Of a stretch of DNA of 64,000 bases, positions 1 to 13,867 are shown piece after piece. Position 1 is the first letter of the stretch, and each line of letters starts with the position of its first letter. Under the pieces are notes generated by a model. That model did not search any database, had not been told where the DNA came from, and saw only the letters and a program-made list of their open reading frames with translations. Made by a program: the position numbers and the translations under genes. Source of the DNA: Perca fluviatilis. Taxonomy: Eukaryota; Chordata; Actinopteri; Perciformes; Percidae. The stretch lies in NCBI RefSeq assembly GCF_010015445.1, contig NC_053119.1, positions 6,338,550 to 6,402,549 of the forward strand, in the 5' to 3' direction.

Positions 1-616
1 TAACTGGCTCCTAGCCGTAGCTTCATATTTACTATACAAATTTGAGAGTGGTATCCGTCTTCAAACTATTCACGTATCGGTGTACCTTGGGAAAAAGGTC
101 GGCGACAGGGCAGTCGGGACTCACCCGGAAATGATGAGCGGAATGAGGTGACTACAGTCTCTCTAAATCTGATGAAAATCTTTTAAACTGACCTTTGTCG
201 ATCTGAAATGAAGACAGATTCAGCAACTGCACGGCCTATTTCTCTCTTAAAATGTTTTCAGAAACACGTTTCAGTGAACTATTTTAGTCCAATATGAGAT
301 CGTATTCTGAACGGCCGCCATGACAGTCTGGTTCTGAATTTCCGGAGAAAACAAACCCATGTGATGTGTTCGTCGAATCAGCTGCCGGTTTTCCTTTCCT
401 TGGGCAACATTACAGATTAGCGCCGCCTGCTGTTATAGAGATGTATTACATCTCGTCTCCTCTCGTCTTTTTGGTCTGTTCTGTGGCAGTTTTTTGGACC
501 TCGGGGACGCGACCGATCATATGGACGGGGTTTTCTGTCAACGGTCGGCCGTCGGCTAAATGTGTCTACACCATAAGAAGCACGCATGGCGGGTAATACA
601 GCCTGGCAGCAGTTAC
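1..616. repeat. Part of wasl intron 10, mostly a dispersed repeat
   Basis: No acidic-tail exon can be read here on the minus strand. About 170-345 is an inverted copy of 19752-19930, including the shared core gacagattcagcaactgcac. The remainder (350-600) has no recognised content. Confidence 0.6.
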
Positions 617-725
617 CTGAGGAATGGATGGCTTTGCTCCTCTTCTGCATCACTTCCATGAGGGCGCCGACGATGCCCGCGGTGGGAGCAGACGACGGCG
701 GGCCGGACTCTGGCTGATCCGGCAC
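617..725 (-). CDS. wasl: wasl coding exon 10 (central helix of the VCA region)
   Basis: Encodes [20 protein letters not shown] and then [16 protein letters not shown], the central (cofilin-homology) helix that contacts Arp2/3 and, when inhibited, the GBD. It ends in phase 1 at a gtaact donor. The Asp/Glu-rich final exon must lie below position 1. Confidence 0.94.
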
Positions 726-3700
726 CTGAAGAGACACACAAACCCATCCAGTTCTGGTTGTTACGGCTGCGACTAGATCTTTTCTTTGACCAAATAAACC
801 ACACGAAAAGATAAAAGATGAAGGACGTGATGGTTGGCATCAGACGCCGCGATGGTCTTACGTTCTTGAGCTGGATTCCCTGTCGGATCTGGTCCAGCAG
901 GGCGTCTCGTCCCACGCCGGAGGCCGGCGCGCGGTTGTTCTGCTCCACCTTCTTCAGCTGAGCGCCGACTCTGATCTGCTCCAGCAGCGCCGACTTCCCG
1001 CCAGGGCTCGGCGAGTGAGGAGAGTCTCCGCCTCCGTCCAGCTCCGGCGGGGGAGGGGGGCCAGGAGGGGGAGGGGGAGGAGGAGGCGGAGGAGGGGGAG
1101 CAGGGGCGGAGCCGCCGCCACCGCCGCCTACTGGGGACTGCAGGGCCAGTGGGGGAGGCGGAGGAGGCGGGGCTTGGGGGGCGATGGAGGAGTGCAGAGA
1201 TGACGGAGCAGGAGGAGGGGGGGGCTGGTGGTGGTGGTGGTGGTGATGATGGTGGGGAGGAGGAGGGGGCTGGTGACCTCCCCGGGTGGGAGGGGGTGGA
1301 GGAGGAGGGGCACCCAGAGTTCCTGGTCTGGAGGGAGGCGGAGGAGGAGGAGCTGAGGCGGGGGCTCTGGACGGAGGAGGGGGTGGAGGAGGGAGGGGCT
1401 CCCCGGCCCCCCCTGGATGGTGGCGGAGGAGGAGGGGGTGGAGCCGAGTTGTGTGCAGGCGGAGGAGGTGGAGGGGGGCCGCCACGAGAAGGGGGTGGAG
1501 GGGGTGCTGCGGGGGGGATAAAAGACACAAGATCAGGGTGTACCTATACACTTTAAGATGACATCACACCTTTATAAAAAGGTCCCATAATACGGCCATT
1601 TCTTAGTTCATACTTGAATTTTGGGTTTCTACTAGAACAGTCCTGATACCGATGCCTGGGCTTTGTGCATTTGTCAATACCAGATATCGATCCGATACCA
1701 CTAACTAAGACAAAATAACAGATGTAGTGTATTCAATTCTTATTTGTTATTTACAACAACAATTGTTCAATCAAATTGAAAATAGAATGTAATCAAACTT
1801 CTTCAAATAAATTTAAATAAATAAAATGTAGCAGTAGAAACAAAATAGTGTATTGGTCAAACGTACAACAGTGCCTAGCAGTGCCTGACTTTTTGCTAGA
1901 AGCTAACAACGTAGCTATGGCTGAACTTTGGCCTATAGCATATCAACATTAGCTCACTAAGAACCTGGGAACCACAATCCCAAACTGGCAGCCTGATTGT
2001 CTGTGTACTGAATTGTTTACCTAAAGTAAACTTCTTTGACTTTTATGAACATCATGTCTTTTTTTTTTTTTATATATTACTTTTTCTAAAATTATACTTA
2101 AAAAAAAATCCCAATATATCGCCTTACGCACAGTATCGAAATATATTGCAATATATTGAATCGTGACCCCATGTATCGATGTATCGTGATACGTACCATA
2201 TTGCCAGATCCTTGCCAATACACAGCCTTATTAGTGCTTGTGGTTGATTTGTGTTTTTTTCACCATTCTTCCTACGGAGTGGTTTGTGTGCTGCGCTGAC
2301 ATTTAAACTTGTGTCTTTCTGACAACACTGTCCAGTGGAGGACTAACTTTATACAGGCTCAGACGCAAATGCAGGTTCATGTGTAAGTATTTCTTTCAGT
2401 TCATTTAAGAATAAAACTAATTATAAATAATTTATCCAAGGGCAAATGTATTCCCCCCCCCCTATCAGTTTGTGGGGGCAGCTTGTTTTGATATTGATAC
2501 TTGTTAAAGTCATTTTTTAAAGGAAAGACTCTTTAATTCCTGCTCCTAAAATGTGCGGATTTGATGCGTTCTATTGGCATATATGATAGCAAACTGAATA
2601 CATTTGGTCTTTTAAAAGGTTGGTTAGAAAAAAGAAGCCGTTCGAATATGTTAACCTGGGATTGTGATGGACATTTTTCACTACTTCCTGACATTATTTT
2701 ATTTTTTATTTTTTGGGACAAAACCAGCATGTATGAATATAAAGCCACAACATTTTGTTACTAGAAAAACATCCTCATTGTAGTCGTCAAAATTAAGTCC
2801 GTTCATTGCCAAGAAAAATTTAAGAACACCCTCAAAACGACCACTTATAAACAATAGATTCCAATTGTGATTTTTGATATCAGATTGATTTTTTTAAATC
2901 ATTGGGACACCATCAAAAAGGTCCAACAAACCCTTTCATATTCAGATCACACCACACATTTCTCTCCTGCTTTCAAACCTGCAGAGGTTAACATGAATAA
3001 TGAATGAAGAAGAGTCTGTCACAAAGAATAAAAAACATCTGACAGAGAATCTCGTTTTATGTGCACACCTCAAGTCTACGGTCTGACAGAAAAATTACAG
3101 GAGAAAGGAAGGAAACAATTCTTCAAGATGAAACTGTGAGGGGCTTATAAATTTGTTCATAAGAAAGTTTTTTTTGTTTTTATCTGAAACGATGGTGAAT
3201 GAATACCGAGAAAAGTACACAATTCATTCAGTAAAACCACAAAAGCTGCACTTATAACAGCAGGGTTATGTTTTTGTTAGGTTACTGTATTTGTATATTA
3301 TTGTTTCAATGACCCATGAACATTTTAAATTAGCATCCAATCCGTTCTATACTTATATATTAGATATTTTGTCAATCAAATGCTGTAAAAACAAGATGCC
3401 ATATTTGATTGATTCTGTATTGGTTGTAAGATGGAATCACTCCCTCACAGTTTATTTGATGTTGTCAGAAATGTTAAAATATTAGAGGAAAAAAAAAAAC
3501 CACTGATAATGTGTTGGAGCCATTTCATTGGCAACCATGTGTGTGAGGCTGGGTTAGCCAAAGTTTACTTAAAGCGTAACTCTCGCCAAAATGCATCCTA
3601 AGGTATTTTTGTGAATGTACGCGATTCAAACTTTAGTTTAAAAGCATATTTAGGACCGAATCGACACTTTTAAGATTCACCGTATTCTCGTTTTTGGGTC

Positions 3701-6700
3701 TAAGGGCCTTTTGAATGGGAGTGCTATAGGGGCACTCCCATGCTAGTCTCACAATAGCTATTTTCGAAATACTAAGAAGGCTCGACAGAACATGAAACTT
3801 TGCTTCAAGTATCACCAGGGGCTCTACACCTTAACGCAAGCATTGACAACATTCTTTGTGTACACAGATTACTAAAAAGAGAGTTTTTGAGCAACTCACC
3901 GCAACTGTTGTTGTTTCCGGCCGCAGCCATTTTATCAGTCAAAAACAATCGATTTCCAAATGCAACGTAATAGGGAGGAGAGTGAAGACGGAAAGCTCCT
4001 AAAACTTAGTTCCATATAAAAGCACGGATAAGTCGTCGTTTTGTCGTTCTTGAAAACCAATATTGACTTTGTAGTTGAAAAAGGAGCCTCGTATGGAGTC
4101 CGTTCATTCGCATTCAGATATCGACTCGTTTTGACTGCCGAGGTGGTAGCGGCCGGAAACAAAAGCTGCGGTGAGTTGCTCAAAAACTCTTTTTAGTAAA
4201 TCTGTGTACACAAAGAATGTTGTCAATGCTTGCGTTAAGGTGTAGAGTCCCTGGTGATACTTGAAGCAAAGTTTCATGTTCTGTCGAGCCTTCTTAGTAT
4301 TTCGAAAATAGCTATTGTGAGACTAGCATGAGAGTGCCCCTAGCTCTCCCATTCAAAAGGCCATTTGACCCAAAAACGAGAATATGGTGAATCTTAAAAG
4401 TGGTGATTCGGTCCTAAATATGCTTTTAAACTAAAGTTTGACTCACGTACATTCACAAAAATACCCTAGGATGCATTTTGGCGATAGTTACTTTAAGTGT
4501 GGACTAAATGCGACAGTGGAAATGTGAGAACATGACATGGTGTTTGACTGATTTTGTTTTGATTAGAGTTTTGTTATAATGTAAAAATTAACAGATTGAC
4601 TAACGTGGTCCAACTTTAAGATGCAGATTTTGGACAGTTATTTGAGTGACAATAGGATTATTTGAAGCACTGGACCCACACGTGCATTACCAACTTAAAT
4701 ACAAATGTGCGTCAACACAATGTCTACATTAGAGAAAGAATTCTGTTGTTCTGCAGTAAAATCCTGGTGGAACATAAATGCTGCATCGCGTCATTATTAT
4801 TTCATCATCATCATCAGTTTGACACATCAAAAGGTACCTCGAGTGAGTGAGTGAGTGAGTGTGTGTGGGTTCTCACCCTGCCTCCTGAGCTCGTTCTTGA
4901 CGGCCTCCACGCCTCCCTTCTTCTCGATGAAGTCGTAGATGACCTTAGACGTCTCTCGGTCCTTCAGCTGAGCCTCAGAGATGCCGCACATGTCGAACAG
5001 GTTCTTGAGTTCAGGGTCCAGGTTGTTCAGCTGCAACACACACACAGACAGTTAAGCTATGGAAGTAAATATGTTTCATCGGATTTTGAAATTAAAAAGC
5101 CACTGAATTTTTAGCACTGAATATTCATGCGTTGAAATTAGGCATCTGGATTTGTTGCCTCTGAATTTAACTACAACTTATTTTCACATTTCAAAATTCC
5201 AATGTTAAAAAATTCAATATACCAAATTCAGCTGCAAAATACAATGTATAAAACTGAACTAATATGTTTTCAACTTGCTCAAATTCAACAGGCCAAATTC
5301 AGCTGCAAAATGTAATGTAAAAACATTCAGTGTTAACATCTGGGAGCCCAAGGAAAAGCAATCGACTTTAGATTCAGAGCAGCGGTCAGAGGAAACTTAG
5401 GAAGGAAAGTACAGTTACTCAAGTATTAGAATATTAAGGTTAAATAAAATTTAAATAAAGTAAATATTGCCATGGCCACTTAATGTACTACAATTACACC
5501 AAGACTACTCCCAAAAACATGAGGTGTTCATTGAGGCTTATTAAATAAAAACTACTTCCTGCCCCCTTTTTCCTGAGTTCTGTTTTGAATGTGTATTCAT
5601 TTTGTCCACAGTACAAAGGCAGTGAGGTTGTGCTTCCTCTCCAGTGACGATGAACTACACAGTGTCAGTGTGGCCCCTGGTGGCCAACAGGTAGAATTAC
5701 AAGCTGCCTGAAACCTGACAACAAATGAAACCAACCACTCCGCTGCTTTCCACCAAATCAAAACACGTGCAGCTCTGCAAGGTCTCTTCCCGAGGACACA
5801 TTCACACCTCTTGTTCCTGTCACGCTGCAGTGCATTCTGGGACCGGCTGGTGTGTGACTGACGTGTTTGAGGATCGTTCAGCGTGCTCGGTCAGTCGGGT
5901 AAACGGAGGCGATAGCGAGGCGGAGAACGGAAAGCAGCAGTCACCTTCTCGCTCGTCGATCCCGTCAGTCTGAACGCAACGTTCACAATGACACGCGTGG
6001 CCAGCTCCGGTTGCTGCGAGAAACCACTCTGGGTTCCCAAAACAGCCTCCATTTTACAACTACAAACATTTATCAGACCTTAAATGACAACACCAATGAT
6101 ACAACCGGTTTACAATTCCAGTTATTTATATCACATATTACCTTATTTTTTAAACTTTTATTACATTATTGCATTATTATGTGAAAGACTTCATTTAGAA
6201 ACGTGTTTTCCTTCATTGTTACTTCACGTTGATGTATGTGCAGTTTGTCATGAGGTGTTTTCACAAATACCTCGGTGGAGCTAGCAGAGATACCAATAAC
6301 GTTCCAATATGCAAATTAAACCCTTCAGCACAAAGATAGTGAGCTCCTGAGACAATAGATACTTACGTGTTTGCTTTATGTTACTTACGTATATGGTTTA
6401 GAAATTCAATTTATTTTTTCCCCCCTTCTTTTTATTACATTTTATTTTCAAAATCTTAATATTTCAGCAGGTCTCAATCTAAAATGCAGGTCTCGAACAA
6501 ACGACCTAATTTATAATAGCTTGCATTCTCAATTGCATCATTTAATTGAGAAATCCTGTATCAGACATCTATTTTGAATATTAGACTAGTTGATAGGAGT
6601 ATTTGTACATGAGGTCATAAAGGGCTATTCTTTATAATCTCTTCACACGTCTTCTCTACGTACTGTACTGGAGAAGAGTTGTGCAACATGTTTTAAATTG

Positions 6701-7669
6701 GATGGACCTCTGCTGTTGCAACCAAATGTTTCCCTCTCTGTATACATGCCTGCAAACTCAGAAGGGCTGAAAAAGGGGACACATTTTATACACCCCAATC
6801 CCTAACATTTTCCCATTCAAAATGGCGATTTTTGCCGAAAAGCGACTAGTTTGCAGGTATGTGTATAACACAACTGGCAACAGCTAGAGTCCTTTATTTT
6901 GTGCTACAACATCATCGATAATGATGAATAAAAAGAGGAGCTTTTTGACAGATCACCCTCTGACAGAGTTGCAATGGCTGTGCAGACACGCCATAGTCAG
7001 TGTGTTTGTGAGTATAAAAGCCAGTTTCATGAGGTGCCTAATGACTAATAAATATCAGGTCAACACAACTTTATTAATACGACGTAAGGAGGACAAGGTG
7101 CAGAAGTATGTTTTTGTGACATGACATTGCAGCCTTCTATTTAGTGCCACAATTACTCATGCATTAGTATTTCAATCTGTTTATGTATTAATTCCTACAG
7201 TGTGCAGTAAACTCTTTCATGAGTTAACAAGGCTGCAGCCTGGTTCTCTCTGGAACATTCTGTGTCTTCTGAGACGCAGCGAGATGTTTGGGAATATGAA
7301 CAGGAAGCAAAAAGAGCCTATTGTGTGATTTCATCATGCAGCCACCACACAGGTCACTATTGTGCTTCTCTGTGTGTGTGAGTGTGTGTGTGTGTGTGGG
7401 CTTGTTTAACTATATTCATGGGGTCCAAAAACCAGGAGTCCAGAATACTTGTGGGGTCCTGACAGCTTTGTGGAGCCAAAATGCTGGACCCCACAAGTTT
7501 AAAGGGCTGTTTGAGGGTTAAGACTTGGTTGTAGGATTAGGGATAGAATTAGGTTAGGGTTAGGGTGAGGGTTAAGGTTAGGCATTTAGTTGTGATGGTT
7601 AAGGTTAGGGTAAGGGGCTAGGGAATGCATTATGTCAATGACGGGTCCCCACAAAGATAGTGTCACAAA

Positions 7670-7734
<65 letters not shown>

Positions 7735-8375
7735 GGGGGTACTCACATCAAAACCTGTGTTTGGATCCCAGCCCACGTGACCGATGTGCCTGAAGAAGAC
7801 GGGACAGATATGTGGTGAGATCACACGCATTAATATACAGAATGACCGCAAACTATTTAGCATGTGCACGTGGGTGACCATGTGCACATGCTAAATAGTG
7901 AGCCCACGCACACACACACACAAACACACTCCCATCAGTGAGAGTGACATCAGTCAGAGAGACAGTGTGGTCATTGAACGCTCTCAGACCTCAACGCAAC
8001 ATGTTTACTGTTGCCATGAAAGCGGAGTGTTATGCCTGGATCAGATTCATCAGATTTCCTGCTGTATTGTATATCGTTCTAATAAACAGAAAATATTTGA
8101 GTTTTGGACTGTTGGTCCAACAAAACTAAAACATTTAAAAAGTGACTCACTGAAAGTTGCTGGGCGTGCCGATGTCGGCCTTGGTCAACTTCTTCTTCTT
8201 GCCTTTGGTCTTCTTGTCCTTCCTGTTCAAGCCACTGTGGCTCAGCATGTTGTTGAGGTGGTATGGCTGCTGGTGGCTGTGGGAGTTGTGGAATCTGACG
8301 TTGTTGATCTCCGGGTTCTTGATGTCCACCGTGGCCATGTGCAGAGCTGGACCTGCACGCAGGGAGGGAGAGAGC

Positions 8376-8408
<33 letters not shown>

Positions 8409-11400
8409 ACACGTTCATGAGCCGTGGTCCTTTCTAGACAACAGAAATGCCACTTGTCCACCATAAACATTAAAATGTAATCAGAAGATTGTACTGATCC
8501 CATTGCTGCTCCTCAGAGGATGAACCCTTCAGATTTTAACAATCCCATAATAGTCCCTCTTGCACCAGGCTATTCAGGGTTTCTGAATAGGGTTCAACAA
8601 GTTAAACAGAAAATGCTTAATATAACAGAATGTAATGTAATGGCTTTTTCATTATTATTCATATATGCAAAACGCTGAATAAAAACCAGTAGGAATAAAA
8701 GTAATTAATAATTAACTAATAACAAAAATGTGAAATAGTGCTGGGGATGTTCCAATCAGTTTTGGCAACAACAACAAAAATCCACACTTGAATCATTTTA
8801 TTTATCCATTTATTTGTGAGAGTCCGCTTAAAGCTAATTTTCATCTGCAGTCCCCTGGCAGGTCACAGTTAAAACATATCGGCGTGCTCACCCCACCTAC
8901 CCCCACCCCCACACACAAGTGAAATGTTTTACAGTGCCTTGCGAAAGTATTCGGCCCCCTTGAACTTTTCGACCTTTTGCCACATTTCAGGCTTCAAACA
9001 TAAAGATATAAAACTGTAATTTTTTGTGAAGAATCAACAAAAAGTGGGACACAATCATGAAGTGAAACGAAATTTATTGGATATTTCAAACTTTTTTAAC
9101 AAATAAAAAACTGAAAAATTGGGCGTGCAAAATTATTCAGCCCCTTTACTTTCAGTGCAGCAAACTCTCTCCAGAAGTTCAGTGAGGATCTCTGAATGAT
9201 GATGATGATGATAAATAGAATCCACCTGTGTGTAATCAAGTCTCCGTATAAATGCACCTGCTCTGTGATAGTCTCAGAGGTCCGTTTAAAGCGCAGGGAG
9301 CATCATGAAGAACAAGGAACACACCAGGCAGGTCCGATATACTGTTGTGGAGAAGTTTAAAGCCGGATTTTGATACAAAAAGATTTCCCAAGCTTTAAAC
9401 ATCCCAAGGAGCACTGTGCAAGCGATAATATTGAAATGGAAGGAGTATCAGACCACTGCAAATCTACGAAGACCCGGCCGTCCCTCTAAACTTTCAGCTC
9501 ATACAAGGAGAAGACTGATCAGAGATGCAGCCAAGAGGCCCATGATCACTCTGGATGAACTGCAGAGATCTACAGCTGAGGTGGTAGACTCTGTCCATAG
9601 GACAACAATCAGTCGTATACTGCACAAATCTGGCCTTTATGGAAGAGTGGCAAGAAGAAAGCCATTTCTTAAAGATATGCATAAAAAGTGTCGTTGAAAG
9701 TTTGCCACAAGCCACCTGGGAGACACACCAAACATGTGGAGGAAGGTGCTCTGGTCAGATGAAACCAAAATCGAACTTTTTGGCAACAATGCAAAACGTT
9801 ATGTTTGGCGTAAAAGCAACACAGCTCGTCACCTTGAACACACCATCCCCACTAAACATGGTGGTGGCAGCATCATGGTTTGGGCCTGCTTTTCTTCAGC
9901 AGGGACAGGGAAGATGGTTAAAATTGATGGGAAGATGGATGGAGCCAAATACAGGACCATTCTGGAAGAAAACCTGATGGAATCTGCAAAAGACCTGAGA
10001 CTGGGACTGAGATTTGTCTTCCAACAAGACAGTGATCCAAAACGTAAAGCAAAATCTACAATGGAATGGTTCACAAATAAACATATCCAGGTGTTAGAAT
10101 GGCCAAGTCAAAGTCCAGACCTGAATCCAATCGAGAATCTGTGGAAAGAACTGAAAACTGCTGTTCACAAACGCTCTCCATCCAACCTCACTGAGCTCGA
10201 GCTGTTTTGCAAGGAGGAATGGGCAAAAATGTCAGTCTCTCGATGTGCAAAACTGATAGAGACATACCCCAAGCGACTTACAGCTGTAATCGCAGCAAAC
10301 ATGGCGCTACAAAGTATTAACTTAAGGGGGCTGAATAATTTTGCACGCCCAATTTTTCAGTTTTTTATTTGTTAAAAAGGTTTGAAATATCCAATAAATT
10401 TTGATTCACTTAATGATTGTGTCCCACTTGTTATTGATTCTTCACAAAAAATTACAGTTTTATATCTTTATGTTTGAAGCCTGAAATGTGGCAAAAGGTC
10501 GAAAAGTTCAAGGGGGCCGAATACTTTCGCAAGGCACTGTAAATTGCTTTATAATTGTGTTTGCTCCAAGTCTGACAGCAGCACTGACAAACTCCTCACT
10601 AAAGGACTGAACAGCCTCGCAGCACGTACAATCCACGATCTATCATTTATTATGAATAGAGAATACGTCACAATCTCCTGAAAACATTTTATTGCTAAAG
10701 TTATTTTCATTTCATTTTCTTCTTAAATGTGAATATGTTCTAGTTTCTGCTCTCCTCTGTGACAGTAAACTGAATATATTTGAGTTGTGGACAAAACAAG
10801 ACATTTGAGGATGTCATCTTGGGCTTTGGGAAACACTGATCCACATTTTTCACCATTTTCTGACATTTTAGAGACCCAACAAGTGCTCGATCAATTGAGA
10901 AAATCAACATATTAGTCGCCCTACACCAATGTCAATGCTGTAAGGACTTAAGACCCGTGGATACCCAGATATTGTAGCTGTAATGAAGACTGCATCTTAC
11001 AGGGAATGCTGGCAGTGTTTTACTGTAGTAATGTAACTGACCCTCCCTGCTGACTCTGACACACTGTCTTTAATATGCCTTTCGTAATCTCTGGTACCTG
11101 AGGGATCAATATAGCAACGATTGTAAACTCTCTCACTGAGCTTTTATGATCCATCTTCTCGAATATAAAAAGGTCGAGCGGCTGTCCCTCTCCTCATGTC
11201 CGTCCAAACCATTCAGTCCTCGAATTCCTCGTAATCTCCACAAAACCGCAGCAGCATCCGACATAAACCACTAATCCCACTGCTAATCCCAGTCCAAGTC
11301 CCTGGACTACCCATGAATGCTGGCTGTCTATGACCAGGACCAACAGGCTCGCCTCAAATCTGCCGTCCCCTGAGGACCAGGACAGACAGGGGGGGGCTGT

Positions 11401-13768
11401 TTCCCCACTTCCAAGCAGAGTTTTGTGGGATGGTTCTGTGTAGGCCTGGGTACTAAAGAGGAGTAGTTCTACAGTACTGACAGAACGTTTTCTGTATTTC
11501 AAGTAATGAAAAATCATTTGGTACGTATGGTTGGTATGTGATGAAAACCGTGAAGTAAAAATCTAATTTCTTGAGACTGAATTTGAAGCTAACAGCATTT
11601 AACATTTGAGAACTTCAATGAAAAACATGTTAATACTTAATAGGCATCATATCACATCAGCCAATGATCCTTTCACAAAACGCTGTTCTCCTGATCCGCT
11701 TGCCAAGAAAAACCTGCGTCCTGCCAAGAACACCAGGGTGCAGAACGTTCAAACTCCAAATCACTCAAGATTCAAACTTTTCCGACTCTACTGACAAAGG
11801 TTGGGAGCAGGAAAGGAAAGCTGCTGGACTGGCTGCTTAAACTCTCGGGGTTCTTTCCCAAAAACAAATCTGACCACCGACAACTTCACTTTCTACTTGG
11901 CAGAAAGCAGCAAAGATCATCCACATCAATTCAATTCCCCTCGAGGGACAACAAAAAAGGTCTGAACCGAAGCCCACCGGATTCAGCTCGTCATAAACAG
12001 CATATGTTTAAGAGCTTTAGAGTTCACATCATGTTCTTACAATGGGGACACGAACAATACATGTGAGGAGGAGTGGGGAGGCACACATTCATATCCCAGA
12101 GCAACAACGTCCCTCTGTTAGTCTCATGTTTCACAGCTGAAATGTCAGAATGCCACTGGAAAAAAAAAAACTTCAATGAAAGAATGATCTTGGGCACAAA
12201 TCCACGGAGTTGATTGAAGAGACGACTGATTTGTTCATTATGTTAATCCCACTCTTTGCGGCCAACAGGCAGCCAAAAATGTTTGCCAACAGTCAGCGGC
12301 CTTAACAAAAGTAAACCTCTGTTGGGACGACAGCTGCGGAAGAAGCTTTTCGTAGAAAGCGGCAGAGGAGCAGACCTAAATTAAAGCTCTGATGCACTGG
12401 GACCATTACTCACAACTTTGTTTGCCTGCACCTGAACACCATCATGAACAAAAGGCGGTAAAATAGCATTTACAATTTTGGAAAAGCTCTAAGGAGGGAG
12501 ATACCTGCTGCTCACGAGCTGTCAGATTGGCATGTTTACTTTTCAGCTTGAAGTACCAAAATCTGCTTTTACCACAATGCATTCAGAAGCTATAACATTC
12601 CCAAAGTTCGGACCAACTGTCATCTCACTTTAGGCAAAGTCCACATTAAGCCGGCAAAAATCTGAAAACATCTCTTTGCTCTCTGGTCTGGCCTTCCGTC
12701 CACAAGGTGGTGTCAAAAACACACGCTAGCTACTGGTGTGCTTTTTATACACCTCCAGCCTGGGCGCCCGGATAGCTCAGTTGGTAGAGCGGGCGCCCAT
12801 ATATAGAGGTTTACTCCTCGACGCAGCAGGCCCAGGTTCGACTCCGACCTGCGGCCCTTTGCTGCACGTCATTCCCCCCCTCTCTCACCCCTTTCATTTT
12901 CTTCAGCTGTCCTGTCAATAAAGGCCTAAAAATGCCCAAAAAATTATCTTTAAAAAAAACAAACACAAAAAACCCTCCAGCCTCCAGACCACGGGTTGAT
13001 GTATAGACTGTATAAGTGCAGCCAAAACATATGGATCGCCCCCTTGTGGCTGGCTGCAGCCTCTAGGTTAGTGGATGGGACATGGACTCAAATCAAAGTA
13101 TAGGTCAAACACATTTTCACCAAAGACTGTTTCTCTCATCTTAGGTAGATCTTATCACGCTGATGTTTGTTTAAGCGTTCATTTTTCTGATAGAGTTTTA
13201 ATTGTTATTTGAAGCTATACAAAATATATATATATATATATATATATAAAACAAACACAGGTGAAACATAATGAAAGCTGTGATTTACTCGCGATTGGTC
13301 CGTCACTACTGCGCAGACTCTGGCTCCGAAATTACAACATGGCTCCACTTTTGTACAGTGGGAGGAAGTGGAGACGCCATCTTCATATACAGTCTATGTG
13401 TGAATACATCGAAAACAGCCAGCCAAAATGATGAACCTTCTCTGTGGTCTCTTATTTCAAGAATTGAAGTTCACATTAAACTAAACTCAATCTGAAAAAT
13501 GATCTTCCAACTATACAACCACCATTTTTTCTCACTTTAAATCTGGCCGAAATCAAATCACTATTTTATTTTTTCAATTGTTGTGAGACTGAGCAGAAAC
13601 AGAACAGAGGTTAACGCCATCCCCCATCTTTGGTTCGACTGGTCTCCTTGTGTAATAACGCTGGTATAACCTATAAGCACACTTACGTTATATCCATCAT
13701 TTATTTCAGGAGAACCTGGGCTATCAGGATATGCATGCTGCAGGGATGTCACATGAATTGGTCATTTC

Positions 13769-13867
<99 letters not shown>

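Larger units (their letters stand above)
1507..4876 (-). other. wasl intron 8
   Basis: Holds an AT-rich, hAT-like degenerate repeat (about 1625-2230), a possible relic around 2560-2760 of the family seen at 41462, and a long foldback element (3573-4492). Short gtga repeats at 4841-4860 lie just inside the donor of exon 8. I see nothing in 2231-2555, 2765-3570 and 4497-4835. Confidence 0.75.
5031..7746 (-). other. wasl intron 7
   Basis: Contains two imperfect copies of an aaattcagctgcaaaat motif (5220-5310), a short foldback element at 6739-6867, a GGTTAG-rich dispersed repeat (7372-7670) and a (GT)n tract. I see nothing recognisable in 5340-6735 and 6870-7370. Confidence 0.7.

Noticed and set aside
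773..1528. Long minus-strand open frame beginning [13 protein letters not shown]
   Set aside because: Its first part is the true start of wasl exon 9, but after about 1390 it is the wrong frame; it stays open only because the region is so GC-rich. Not a separate gene.
1015..1561. Plus-strand Gly/Glu/Arg-rich open frames
   Set aside because: Antisense of the proline codons of wasl exon 9; composition artefact.
7540..7625. Telomere-like TTAGGG repeats
   Set aside because: Units are irregular (ggttaggg, gggttaag) and part of a dispersed fish repeat; no sign of a chromosome fusion.
12762..12860. Possible functional tRNA gene
   Set aside because: A and B boxes are present but it is joined to a SINE body with target duplications and the tRNA fold is imperfect.
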